In this document: piece by piece, positions 53,115 through 62,141 of the stretch
Position numbering within the stretch: the first letter of the stretch is position 1
Layout of the letters: each line of letters opens with the position of its first letter
Source of the DNA: Bacillota bacterium
GTDB taxonomy: Bacteria > Bacillota > Desulfotomaculia > Desulfotomaculales > VENG01
Direction of reading: 5' to 3'
Assembly (NCBI GenBank): GCA_009711705.1
Contig: VENG01000012.1
Location: forward strand, 78,741 to 142,740
DNA: 64,000 nt
The notes under the pieces: model-generated
What the model was told of the DNA's origin: nothing
The model's input: only the letters and a program-made list of their open reading frames with translations
Database searches by the model: none
Position numbers and translations under genes: made by a program

Positions 53115-55667
53115 ATGGTTAAGGATGATGCACGGCAGCAAGAAAAATGCAAATACGTCTTACCACTGCGTGCTCCTGAAGCCGCTCTTTCCGATCAGGC
53201 CGGAACTAAAGCCGCTAACTTGTCCCGCCTGTTGGCCGCGGGTTTTCCAGTCCCCGACGGTATTATCGTAACCACCGCAGCTTTTACAGCACATGTCAGT
53301 TCAGTAGTTACCGAGCCGGCCCAAGCTGTTGATGCGATAGTTAAGAAACCGCTACCGACTCCCGTTGAAGATGCCCTCCACCTTGCCCTCGCTGCCTTTG
53401 GGGATGTGTCGCTGGCCGTGCGATCCTCCGGAGTAGCGGAGGATCTCGCCGGTGCTTCCTTTGCCGGACAGTACGAGACGATTCTGGGTGTGCGCGGTCC
53501 GGCCGCCGTTTCTGATGCCGTGCGCAAGTGTTGGGCTTCCGCTTTTAGTAGTCATATTCAGACCTACCAAGCGAATCGGGAACAAGATACTGACCGGATG
53601 GCTGTGCTAATCCAGCCTGTAATCGAGGCCGACGCTGCCGGGGTGGCTTTTACCGCCAACCCTGTGAGTGGCGATCTTTCCGAGACGGTAGTCAGCGCTG
53701 TTCGGGGACTAGGTGAACGCATAGTCTCCGGGCAAGTTTCCCCGGACGAGTGGGTGGTTCGGGAGGGCCGGGCCGTATGCTTGAGCTCGCCGGAAAATGC
53801 TTTGAATGAACGTGAGGTGCTGGCGGTGGCAGAGCTGGCCCGGAATGTAGAAAATTACTTCGGCGCACCACAGGACATCGAATGGTTGTTTAGCAGCGGC
53901 AAACTATACCTGCTGCAGGCCCGGCCCATTACCACGCTGGCAGATACCGTGAAAGTGGAACCCGTACCGGTGCCAGTAGAGCCGCCGTCTGGTTTTTGGG
54001 AGCGCGGGGACTCCCATTATCCGCAGCCACTATATCCTCTTACTCGTTCGGTTCTGCTGCCTGCGGCCAACCAGGGGTTCCGGAAGATGTGCACTGAATT
54101 TGGACTGCTGACGGAAGCGGTGGATGAGCGCGAGATCGGGGGATGGGTCTACCTGCGGATGGTCCCTCTGGGTGGAAAGGACCGCCCGCCGCTGCCTGAT
54201 TGGTTAACCAGTTTATTGATGCATCTGATACCATCGCTACGCACTCGTATCAGGGATTGCAAAAAGGCGGCCCATGCCGATAAGGCGGGTAAATGCATCG
54301 AGCAGTGGTATGCGGAGTTCAAGCCTAGCTTGATTAAGCGGCTTACTGCCTTGCGGGACACCAATCTGCAGGCGTTATCCGTTGATGCTCTGGACAGACA
54401 CGCCGCGGCTGTCAACCTTCTGATTCGGGAAAGCCAGGAGATGCACATGATGCTCAACCAATCTCTTAACCTGCTGCTGGCTGAATTTGTCTTTACGTGC
54501 CGCGACTTACTGGGTTGGAACGAGGAGCAGGCGTTTGATATGTTAATCGGCCTTTCCGAGACATCCAGTGCCCCTGCCCGTGCCCTGGCTCGGATTGCAC
54601 AGCAAGTGCGGAAAAACCAGGTGCTGGCGGATCTGCTTCGCCATATCGACCAGCGTACCGTGGAACACATGGCCTCTGCAGACTCCGGTTTTGCCAAAGC
54701 ATTTGCTGAATACCAGCGGGAATTTGGCTGCCGGAGTATCCGCTATGAAGTGGCCGATCCGACTCTAGCAGAGACGCCGGAGTTACTCCTTGCCCTGATC
54801 GGCAACCAAATTAGTCGTAATTATGACCCGGACGCGAACTCCCGGACACTGGTAGAAAAACGCACCTGCCTGGTGTGCCAGGCCCGGCAGGAATTGTCTG
54901 GACGCCCGGCGTCGGAGCGGAACAGCTTCGAACGGGCGCTGTCACGAGCCGAGAAGGCTTACCCGGTACGTGAAGAACATGGTTTCTACGACACCAGCAT
55001 GCCACTGGCGCTGCTGCGGTATACGGCCCTGGAGATGGGGCGCCGACTGGTAGAGTACAAGCAAATTACCAAGCAGGACGATGTTTTCTTCCTGGAATTC
55101 GAAGAGGCTCGTATGGCATTAGACAGTGGTGAAGCTCTGCATGAAAAGGTTGCCCGCCGGAAGGGTGAGCGCGCCTGGGTAATGGCAAACCCCGGCCCCG
55201 CAAGCTACGGTACACCGCCGTCAGCACCACCATCCTTTGCCGCCCTGCCCGCAGAAGCACGTTTTGTTCATGAAGCAGTAATGTGGTCCTATGAGCGGGT
55301 CTTTGCTGCAGCGGTCAGCGGCAGCCGGCAGACAGACACCCGGACGCTGCAGGGTATCGCCGCCTCGGCGGGGCGCTATACCGGGCCGGTCCGGGTAATT
55401 CTTAACGAGTCGGAATTCCACAGTATTCACCCCGGGGATGTGCTGGTTTGCCCCATTACGTCGCCGGTCTGGTCAGTACTTTTCCCTAGCGTGGGCGCCC
55501 TGGTAACGGACTCGGGAGGGTTTTTGTCGCATTCAGCAATCATCGCGCGCGAATACCATATCCCGGCGGTGGTCGCGACTGGGAATGCTACCCAGATATT
55601 AAGTGATGGCCAGATTGTAACGGTAGACGGCATGAGCGGCACGGTATCATTGGAAGGATTGCAATAA
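53115..55667 (+). CDS. PEP-synthase-like dikinase, rifampicin-phosphotransferase type
   Basis: 850 residues, the length of rifampicin phosphotransferases. Order: ATP-grasp domain (~20-310; GTKAANLSRL, SLAVRSSGVAEDLAGASFAG, DIEWLFSSGKLYLLQARPIT), a middle helical domain (~320-740), and a C-terminal swivelling domain with the phospho-transfer His in SGGFLSHSAIIAREYHIPAV. Such enzymes use ATP to phosphorylate pyruvate or, in the Rph group, inactivate rifamycins. The middle domain decides substrate, and I cannot assign it. GGGAGG precedes the ATG. Adjacent TetR suggests induction by a small molecule. Fragments of relatives lie at 37843 and 49707. Confidence 0.85.
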   Translation: MVKDDARQQEKCKYVLPLRAPEAALSDQAGTKAANLSRLLAAGFPVPDGIIVTTAAFTAHVSSVVTEPAQAVDAIVKKPLPTPVEDALHLALAAFGDVSLAVRSSGVAEDLAGASFAGQYETILGVRGPAAVSDAVRKCWASAFSSHIQTYQANREQDTDRMAVLIQPVIEADAAGVAFTANPVSGDLSETVVSAVRGLGERIVSGQVSPDEWVVREGRAVCLSSPENALNEREVLAVAELARNVENYFGAPQDIEWLFSSGKLYLLQARPITTLADTVKVEPVPVPVEPPSGFWERGDSHYPQPLYPLTRSVLLPAANQGFRKMCTEFGLLTEAVDEREIGGWVYLRMVPLGGKDRPPLPDWLTSLLMHLIPSLRTRIRDCKKAAHADKAGKCIEQWYAEFKPSLIKRLTALRDTNLQALSVDALDRHAAAVNLLIRESQEMHMMLNQSLNLLLAEFVFTCRDLLGWNEEQAFDMLIGLSETSSAPARALARIAQQVRKNQVLADLLRHIDQRTVEHMASADSGFAKAFAEYQREFGCRSIRYEVADPTLAETPELLLALIGNQISRNYDPDANSRTLVEKRTCLVCQARQELSGRPASERNSFERALSRAEKAYPVREEHGFYDTSMPLALLRYTALEMGRRLVEYKQITKQDDVFFLEFEEARMALDSGEALHEKVARRKGERAWVMANPGPASYGTPPSAPPSFAALPAEARFVHEAVMWSYERVFAAAVSGSRQTDTRTLQGIAASAGRYTGPVRVILNESEFHSIHPGDVLVCPITSPVWSVLFPSVGALVTDSGGFLSHSAIIAREYHIPAVVATGNATQILSDGQIVTVDGMSGTVSLEGLQ

Positions 55668-55735
55668 TAGAGACCTGCAATGTAATCCTGTAATTCCCCA
55701 AACGCCCTAAAAATATAAAAAAGGATTGGTAAATA

Positions 55736-55870
55736 ATGTTTTTTGTTCCACTTGTGTTGTATCCCAATATTGTTAAATATACTTTGCATGATGATAAATT
55801 TGGTGTTTTGCTCCAAGGCAAATGTAAGAAATGCGGAAAGGATGTAGCGAGGCTTGTTGAAGATAGTTAA
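55736..55870 (+). CDS. Small protein or fragment with a zinc-ribbon pair
   Basis: 44 residues from an ATG with AAAAGGA about ten bases upstream. The end has one C-x2-C pair (GKCKKCGKDVARLVED), the pattern of a zinc-ribbon half. It may be the C-terminal fragment of a larger protein. Not recognised. Confidence 0.35.
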   Translation: MFFVPLVLYPNIVKYTLHDDKFGVLLQGKCKKCGKDVARLVEDS

Positions 55871-55980
55871 TTTGAAAGCTTTAGAAACCCCGTATATTCC
55901 ATTTTATCGATAATTATAAGACGTTGGGTATGTCTAGAAAAATTTTTTGCACAAATTGTTCAGGACTGATTTTTGTCTAT

Positions 55981-56028
55981 AATAACCGAATGGGAAGCGA
56001 ACCCAATTACTGTGCTATTTAGGTAATT
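55981..56028 (+). repeat. 3' fragment of the accessory-region repeat (copy A)
   Basis: AATAACCGAATGG followed by ACCCAATTACTGTGCTATTT aligns with the tail of copies B and C. One frame ends N-P-I-T-V-L-F-R-stop; copy B has N-P-S-T-A-L-I-T and copy C has A-F-T-A-L-F-R-stop. The leader part is absent. The rest of 55871-56134 is A/T-rich with no recognised gene. Confidence 0.4.
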
Positions 56029-56134
56029 ATGTGCAACAAGACTTTAAAAATTGCTGATGCTTATAGAATTTCGCTCATGAAGGGACAAGTTTATATCTAA
56101 AATAGTAACTAGTGTTTAACTTGGAATTTAAAGC

Positions 56135-56287
56135 CTAGATATTAATTGCATATGTAAAAAGCCATAAACCGCTTATTACAATGAACAGTACAATAATTCG
56201 CCCGGCTACAGAATTGGGAACAATGTCGCCGAATCCCACAGTGGTAATACTAATTATAGTCAACCAGATAGCATCAACAAAAGTAAA
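56135..56287 (-). pseudogene. K+ channel pore remnant
   Basis: A minus-strand frame reads FVDAIWLTIISITTVGFGD, then IVPNSVAGRIIVLFIVISG, before a TAG. TTVGFGD is the potassium selectivity filter between pore helix and second membrane span. There is no start codon in frame, and a stop lies four codons before LLFVD, so the first membrane span is missing. A decayed two-span K+ channel gene. Confidence 0.72.
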
Positions 56288-56380
56288 CATGACTATCAAG
56301 CTTAATCAGGAACTCCTTCTCACCAGGGAACATATGTGCTATAATGGCCATAGTTAATAAGTGGGAGGGGAACCAAGATT

Positions 56381-57085
56381 ATGGCACAACAAAAAGATGT
56401 GAGTTTATTTGAGTTTCAGCAACGTTTTAGCAGCGAAGAGGCTTGTCAAGAGCACCTTTTCAATATGCGTTGGGCAGAGGGTTTTGAGTGTCCTCGCTGT
56501 GGATGCAAGGAATACTACCATATCTCTTCACGTCGGCACTATCAATGTCGAGATTGTAATTATCAAGCTTCCCTCACAGCAGGGACCATTTTCCATAAGA
56601 CCCGCACAGCGTTGCGGAAATGGTTTTGGGCCATATTCCTGGTTGCCAATGACAAACGAGGCTTCTCCGCCCTTTCTTTGCAGCATAGTATTGATGTCAG
56701 TTATCCTACAGCATGGCTAATGCTTCATAAGATTAGAACTGCAATGTCCGACCGTGATCAGCTATATAAGCTTGCGGGGTTGGTGCAATTAGATAGATGA
56801 TGCGTTTTTTGGTGGACCAAACGGTTTTCAAGGCCGTGGCACCTCCAAAAGATCGGTTTACGTTGCGGTATCGACAGTCAACGAGGGCAAACCTCTCTAC
56901 GTTAAAATGAAAGCTGTGGATCGAGTTAACAAGGCTACAGCATTAGAGTTTGCAAACCAAGCAATCTCCAAAGGATGTGCAGTTACAACGGATGGATTAG
57001 CGGCGTATCCACAGTTAAAACCCCAAGGATATACTCATGAGCGAGTTCTATGTATGTGTGGTAGGTCCAACGGTGACTTATGCTG
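56381..57085 (+). pseudogene. IS1595/ISXO2-type transposase, frameshifted and truncated
   Basis: Residues 1-140 carry the N-terminal zinc ribbon (CPRCGCKEYYHISSRRHYQC then RDC) and the start of the DDE domain (WFWAIFLVANDKRGFSA). At ~56793 the frame breaks: a four-base AGAT duplication turns VQLDD into VQLDR-stop. The other frame then continues DDAFFGGPNGFQGRGTS, TTDGLAAYPQL and HERVLC before losing similarity at ~57050, short of the last catalytic Glu. GGGAGGGG precedes the ATG. Terminal inverted repeats were not found. Confidence 0.82.
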
Positions 57086-57137
57086 AGCTAACTTTATAAT
57101 CATGTTAAAATTTGAGGGTAAATGATTTGCCAAGCAT

Positions 57138-57804
57138 TTATGCTAAACGCCTTTTGCGCATTAGACAAACCCAAGCCCTAGGTGGTTTTTTGGCGTTAGA
57201 ACTAAAATGATTAGAAACCAGCGAAAGAATTTCGAAGCAGGGCTCCACAGAGTTAACAATATCCCTGACAGTACGCTGTGGCGGACCAGGTCGATCGCGT
57301 TTTTCATCGGCGTTGCCAATAAGACTTAACCATAGGCCATCGTATTCTAAATGAGCAGCTACTTTTTCAGCAAAGCTTTTCCGTTCTTCATATAAATTAA
57401 AGGAATGAAAACAACCTCTATCAAACACAAAACCAAAAGGCGCCCCTTCAATATTATTGGTAAGGAAGTCAATCTCAATAAAGCTACATTTGACATTCTC
57501 TTCTGAAGCTTTTTCTTTGGCTTTCTGTAGTGCCTCCTCCGAAGCATCAACACCCATCACGTCAAAGTTATTTGTTAAAAAGCCATATGGTGTTATCGCC
57601 GGTTCCGCATCCAATATCCAGTGCTTTACAGGGTTTTATGTCCATTGCGGTTACAGTCTGAATAAGATTGGAATCGGGTCTGCCAATGTCCCAAGGAGTA
57701 TTGCCTTCTTTATATCTTTTCTTGTAACGTTCCTCTATCATGGCATATTTCCCCTCCTCATATAAGCTTACGAATATTCTATACAATTTATTATCTGTAT
57801 TCAA
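57138..57804 (-). pseudogene. SAM-dependent methyltransferase split by a frameshift
   Basis: The first frame holds EGNTPWDIGRPDSNLIQTV and the SAM motif ALDIGCGTGDNTIWL, then stops. The second frame, one base out, continues TNNFDVMGVDASEEALQKAK and VFDRGCFHSFN to the end. Removing one T from the TTTTT run near 57571 restores a ~220-residue class I methyltransferase. The mutation may be real decay, a phase-variable tract, or a sequencing error. Confidence 0.8.
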
Positions 57805-57989
57805 TTAGCAACCAAATATCCCCTCTTGAACTATACATCCACAAAAGTAACTATAAAGATGGCTCGGAGTGTTCCGAAACGTTTTCTCAATCCATGTTAG
57901 TAATGCATAGTTCGCAGGGCTAAGTTATTTATGAAAGCCTATCGGTTCATAACTTAATTACGTTTTTTTCAAAGGATATTTCTTTGTTT

Positions 57990-58919
57990 TTAGTTTACCT
58001 GAAGAGGATTACTTTTTAAAATATTTTCCACTTCTTTATATCCTGGTGGAAATGCATAGTTATATCGCGCGGGAAGCGCAAAAACGTAGCTCGTGTTGCG
58101 ATCAAGTTCGCTCGGATTGATAGGCGCTGCACCAATGTGGAATTCGCCTTGCTGAAGCATGTTCCATTGAGCAGAAGTGAAGATCATAATGGGAATATCC
58201 TGTCGAGGATTTTGAGAAGTCCAATCAGGATGTCTAATGGAAATCATCGGGCCAGTTTCAATAATCTTGCCGGATTGTGGGCCCTTGAAAGCATTACCCT
58301 CCCATTTACCTGTTACAATTGAATAACCTTTCCATCTCTCCGGCAAGGAAAAATTAAAACCATATTGTGTATTTCTATATACGATTGAATTTGCTTCCTC
58401 GTAGGCTCCGAGGGTGGCAGCGTCAATAAGCCAGCGCTCCCCGGTTTTCTTAATTTTGAGTGTAATTGGCCGCTGTGCTGCAACCCCGCCGTTTACTTTT
58501 TCTGTGCTCGTTATTTCAATTATATGGCCTTTAACCTCATACTCATATTTTGATAATTTCTTAATGGTTTCAATTTTTATGTGATCCGGCCATGGACTTG
58601 AAGTCAGCCTACCGGGAGCATTTCGAGGATCGCTTTGCCATTCTGCAAGAAGCTCGGGGGATACAAAATCGCCGTAGTTCTCTTGGAAACTTTTATTCAC
58701 TATATCTTTAGGGGCTAGAAGCGAGACGGTTTTGAGTTTACTGCCGAAATCCTCAACAAGACTCGTAACTGCTGCCTTATCACTTGCATCGGTTTGTTGC
58801 TGTGTCTCTTGGGGATGTTTTTCTTTATTGTACTGAGTATTGTTTCCTAAATTTGTGCAACCAAACAGAGAACCACTTAACAACAATATGGTAAGTGCAA
58901 AAAATAATGTATTTTTCAT
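57990..58919 (-). CDS. Hypothetical lipoprotein
   Basis: 309 residues. A lipoprotein signal ends in LSGSLFGC. A Gln/Glu/Thr-rich linker follows, then a region of ~120 residues that resembles an NTF2-like or immunoglobulin-like domain (ITLKIKKTGERWLIDAATLG), and a C-terminal domain starting at YGFNFSLPERWKGYSIV, a pattern seen in many secreted proteins of Firmicutes. GAAGGAGAC precedes the ATG. Function unknown. 57805-57989 contains only an imperfect AAGTTAT hairpin. Confidence 0.75.
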   Translation of the reverse strand: MKNTLFFALTILLLSGSLFGCTNLGNNTQYNKEKHPQETQQQTDASDKAAVTSLVEDFGSKLKTVSLLAPKDIVNKSFQENYGDFVSPELLAEWQSDPRNAPGRLTSSPWPDHIKIETIKKLSKYEYEVKGHIIEITSTEKVNGGVAAQRPITLKIKKTGERWLIDAATLGAYEEANSIVYRNTQYGFNFSLPERWKGYSIVTGKWEGNAFKGPQSGKIIETGPMISIRHPDWTSQNPRQDIPIMIFTSAQWNMLQQGEFHIGAAPINPSELDRNTSYVFALPARYNYAFPPGYKEVENILKSNPLQVN

Positions 58920-59038
58920 GTAATTGTCTCCTTCTTCGTAAACAGCACATTCTAAATATTCGGACGGTTAATAATAAAAAAAGTTCCTTTACCGATAAAA
59001 CACTGAAAAGAAAATAAGTAACAGAGGAGAAAGGGAAT

Positions 59039-59065
59039 TTGCTGCACAATATGTCTGGATTGCGA
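59039..59065 (+). repeat. Repeat copy B, 5' part (upstream exon of the intron)
   Basis: TGCTGCACAATAT then GTCTGGATTGCGA. The last 13 bases match 63707-63719 exactly and 63564-63576 in nine positions. The group II intron starts at the next base and the repeat resumes at 61513. Confidence 0.65.
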
Positions 59066-59634
59066 GTGCGACGAGAAGCGGCTTCTTCTCGAAAGATTAG
59101 TGCAGACTTAGTCTGATGTCTCAGTAGTAGAGATATTCCCATCCAAAACTGCGTCCGGGGTAACTCGGGGGTGGGTTGCAGGAGGAAAAACCTAATTGGG
59201 TGCCTAGTATCCATGGCAAACAAGGGCAAGGGAAAGGATGGTATGGTTTCGATTAAGCATCGTAACAGACAGCAGTGGTTGGGATATGATTGCCGCTGTA
59301 TTGCAGATTGGAAAACGTAACTTCGCATGTGCGTGCGTTACTACCCACATATCTGCCGGTGTATTGAAAAGACCTAACCCATCTGTATCTAATAGAAGCT
59401 GAACTCGGTAAGTCCTATGGAGTCCATTTACATGGTAGGTCAACCGCAAGGAAGACACAATCTCCAGAGGATATCGGAACGTTGGAGAAAGCAAAGGTCG
59501 TCAGGGTGCAAACCCACAGGAATGAGAAATAACTGGACGAATAGTGTTAGATCATGCCTGAAAGGGTGCTGACTTCCAACTGGTAATCAACACGGAATAA
59601 AACGAAAAGCAAGATTTCAAAAGAGGAGTAACAG

Positions 59635-61413
59635 ATGCGAAATACTTCAAACTATAGGAAGTCCACATTACTTCCCGATACCCAATGGAAACATATTGAA
59701 TGGATCCGTGTTAACAGGTATGTAGAAAAATTGCAACAGCGGATATACCGTGCCGAATGTCTTGGTAATAGCCGCAAAGTAAGAAATCTGCAAAGACTCT
59801 TAGTAAGAAGTAAGGCAATGCTGCTGGTATCCATAAAAAGGGTTACACAAATTAACAAGGGCAAAAAGACAGCAGGTGTGGACGGAGAGATAGTAATATC
59901 CAACAAGGACAGAATGAAACTCTTTCACGACTTAGCAGAATTGGATATTGAAAAACATAAACCCAAACCGTCACACAGAACCTACATCAAAAAGAAAAAC
60001 GGGAAACTAAGACCATTTAGTATACCTACAGTGCGAGACAGAATATATCAAAATATCATTAAAGGAGCACTGGAGCCACAATGGGAAGCAAGGTTTGAAC
60101 CGATATCATACGGTTTTAGACCTAAAAGAGGATGTCATGACGCTATTGCCATGATTTTCCTATCCTGCCACTGGGGCAATAAGAGATGGATTTTTGAAGG
60201 GGATTTTAAAGGTTGTTTCGACAACCTGAATCACGACTACATCATGGAGCAGATAAAAGAATTCCCTTACGCTGACTTGATAAGAAGATGGCTAAAAGCA
60301 GGATACGTTGATAACAGTGTATTTAACGAAACAGAATCCGGTTCCGGACAAGGTAATATTGTATCACCGTTACTTGCAAACATTGCTTTAATGGGTATGG
60401 AGGATATACTTGGAATAAAATACAAACCCGTAAAAAGCAATGGCAAAATTGTAAGTTACTCAAATGGGACTAAGTATACACTGGTGTTTTACGCAGATGA
60501 CTTTGTGATAATGTGTAACACACAAAAGGATGCAGAAGACGTCTGCGGATTATTAGAACCATATTTGGGAAAAAGAGGCCTAGAATTATCAGAAGAAAAA
60601 ACAAGAATAACAAAAATAGAAGAAGGCTTCAACTTTCTTGGTTTTAATGTTAGATTGTACCCAACATGTCAGGGTGAAAAACTGCTAATAAAACCATCAA
60701 AGGAATCTATCAAGAAAAGTAAGGAAACCATCTCAAAGGAAATACAGAAGCTGAAGGGCAATAACGTTAGTGCAGTAATAGAAAAACTTAACCCCATAAT
60801 TAGAGGTATAGGTAACTACTGGTCACCACAGGTTGCAAAACGACGTATTCACATATCGACCATCATGTCTGGAAATGCACATTTAAGTTCCTAAAGTATC
60901 TGCATCCAAATACAAAGTAAGACTTGGATAGTAAACAGGTACTATAATCCAGACATAACGGGGCAAAGCAAAGATAGATGGATACTGACCGACCCGAAAG
61001 AGCATAAGCAACTTACAAAGATGACATGGATACCGATACTCAGGCACACACTCATTAAATTCAGAGCAACGCCATATGACACTTGCCTTAAAGAATACTT
61101 TGAGCGTAGGGATGAAAAGGAATTTGACAGAAATAGTATTAAAAGTAAACAGAAAATGGCCAAAACGCAGAAGTATAAATGCCCTATATGCAGAATGAGT
61201 ATTACCGATTTCAGTGAAAAACTGGTAGTTAAAGAAAAAGTGCCAGTGAAGCACGGCGGGACAAGGAAATATAATAATTTGCAATTGGTACATGGGTACT
61301 GCGATAGACACTATAATAAAATGTTCCCGTTAAAAGGTGAACCTCCAAATGAAAAACAAGCAAAGGAAGGCTGCAAAATCATAAGACAACTGAAATTGGC
61401 GGAAATATCATAA
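59635..61413 (+). pseudogene. ltrA: Group II intron reverse transcriptase/maturase, two frameshifts
   Basis: The first 419-residue frame holds the RT palm (YGFRPKRGCHDA, GSGQGNIVSPLLANIAL, active site VFYADDFVIM) and the start of the maturase domain. Around 60836 the frame shifts: the correct continuation is SHIDHHVWKCTFKFLKYLHP, which itself stops at ~60920; a third frame continues TWIVNRYYNPDITGQSKDRW, and then carries the HNH endonuclease domain (CPICRMSI, KHGGTRKYNNLQLVHGYCD) to 61413. So RT is intact, but the maturase X region is split by two small indels. Confidence 0.88.
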
Positions 61414-61432
61414 AGACAGATGGATAAATGAG

Positions 61433-61512
61433 AGCTTGAGCTGTATGTCTTGAAAGGGACACGTACAGTTCTTAGGCGAGAAGGAGGGAGTAATCCCTCC
61501 GACTTAGCCGAC
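61433..61512 (+). ncRNA. Group II intron domains V and VI
   Basis: Domain V: AGCTGTATGTCTTGAAAGG followed by GACACGTACAGTTCT, a hairpin with the GAAA tetraloop and the catalytic triad region. Domain VI: GGCGAGAAGGAGGGAGTAAT and its pairing partner ending TTAGCCGAC, which would carry the branch-point A. Both helices are intact. Confidence 0.85.
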
Positions 61513-61735
61513 AGTAGCATTTATTGGCAACAAGATCCAGGCAGTGGGGCCTAAGAAATTTATATCTGGTTATAAAATCTAACCTAGCATTTTGCTTTGG
61601 ACATGCGTCCGAAGTTTTCTATTTTTATGGGGGTGATTGACAATGTGTGACTGAAAGCTGGATGCGGCTCAACTGCATAGGTTGCAATAACCCGATCAAG
61701 ACAAAAAACCCAAGTACTGCGCTTATTACGTATAT
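61513..61735 (+). repeat. Repeat copy B, 3' part: leader core, hairpin and short ORFs
   Basis: Parts in order: AGTAGCATTTATTGGC; core ATCCAGGCAGTGGGGCC (61535-61551) then TAAGAAA; hairpin CTTTGGAC-ATGC-GTCCGAAG (61595-61614) with TTTTCTATTTTT; ribosome-site-like GGGGGTGATT; ATG TGT GAC TGA (61643-61654); then the short ORF at 61662. The same order occurs in copies C and D. The layout of conserved core, terminator-like hairpin and ribosome site resembles a regulatory leader, but I recognise no known riboswitch. Confidence 0.55.
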
Positions 61736-61787
61736 AAAGTTTGCCATAACCGGAAAGGCAGAAATCTCACTTGCTACCCATTATAGG
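61662..61787 (+). CDS. Short ORF of repeat copy B with an N-terminal CxxC
   Basis: 41 residues starting M-R-L-N-C-I-G-C-N-N-P-I-K and with two more Cys near the end (FCHNRKGRNLTCYPL). Copies C, D and E begin MRLTCIC, MWLTCIGCN and MRHTCICCNN, so this start is conserved in the repeat at protein level. There is no strong ribosome site of its own in this copy. It may be a degenerate small protein or a coincidence of the repeat; not recognised as a family. Confidence 0.35.
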
Positions 61788-61791
61788 TAAA

Positions 61792-61836
61792 ATGCGTAAC
61801 AACTCTATTTACGCATTAGATAGTAAATGCGTAACA
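61792..61836. repeat. AATGCGTAAC direct and inverted repeats
   Basis: AATGCGTAAC at 61792-61801 and 61827-61836, with the inverted TTACGCATT at 61810-61818 between them. This could be an operator or an end of the repeat. It occurs only here in the window. The remaining sequence from 61837 to 61940 shows no feature. Confidence 0.35.
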
Positions 61837-61940
61837 ATATGTAAAACCAATGTTAGACTTTTGTAGGATAATGTGCATTAGTAGGATAATACTAAGCAAG
61901 ATAATACGGATCGCTTCATTGTTTTCCCCAGTCAAGAAGT

Positions 61941-62141
61941 GTGAAAATCATGGTAGGCGGCTGCGCCGGACCTATTTCATTTACAATTGGTGGCAAATCA
62001 TATTCCAAGTGCAGACACTATTTTATATTTGCAGGCATTACGTCAGAGGACGTGGAAGGCATACTGCGGCTTCTGCAAAATGAAGTAAATATTCAGATAA
62101 TCTATAAAAGGAGTGTTCTAAATGGTCGGAGTAGAAATTGA
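61941..62141 (+). CDS. Possible small protein before the VOC gene
   Basis: 66 residues from a GTG: MKIMVGGCAGPISFTIGGKS then YSKCRHYFIFAGITSEDVEG. The composition is protein-like, but no ribosome site is clear and no family is recognised. It overlaps the VOC start by 20 bases. It may be the C-terminal remnant of a longer gene. Confidence 0.3.
   Translation: MKIMVGGCAGPISFTIGGKSYSKCRHYFIFAGITSEDVEGILRLLQNEVNIQIIYKRSVLNGRSRN

Larger units (their letters stand above)
59066..61512 (+). mobile_element. Group II intron
   Basis: It begins with the group II 5' consensus GTGCGACGAGAAG and ends with recognisable domains V and VI and a terminal GAC. It carries an LtrA-type reverse transcriptase/maturase gene in domain IV. 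The boundaries were set by comparing the flanks with intron-free copies of the same repeat: GTCTGGATTGCGA / AGTAGCATTTATTGG around the intron against GTCTGAAGTATGA / AGCAGCATTTATTGG at 63564-63591. Length 2447 bases. The encoded protein is frameshifted, so mobility is probably lost, but the RNA core looks complete. Confidence 0.88.

Noticed and set aside
61513..61735. Repeat core as a c-di-GMP-I (GEMM) riboswitch
   Set aside because: GGGGCCTAA resembles part of GEMM, but the GGACGCAAAGCC receptor and the GGGTTRCC end are absent.
61792..61836. AATGCGTAAC repeats as a CRISPR or plasmid iteron array
   Set aside because: Only two direct and one inverted copy, with no further units or a replication gene.
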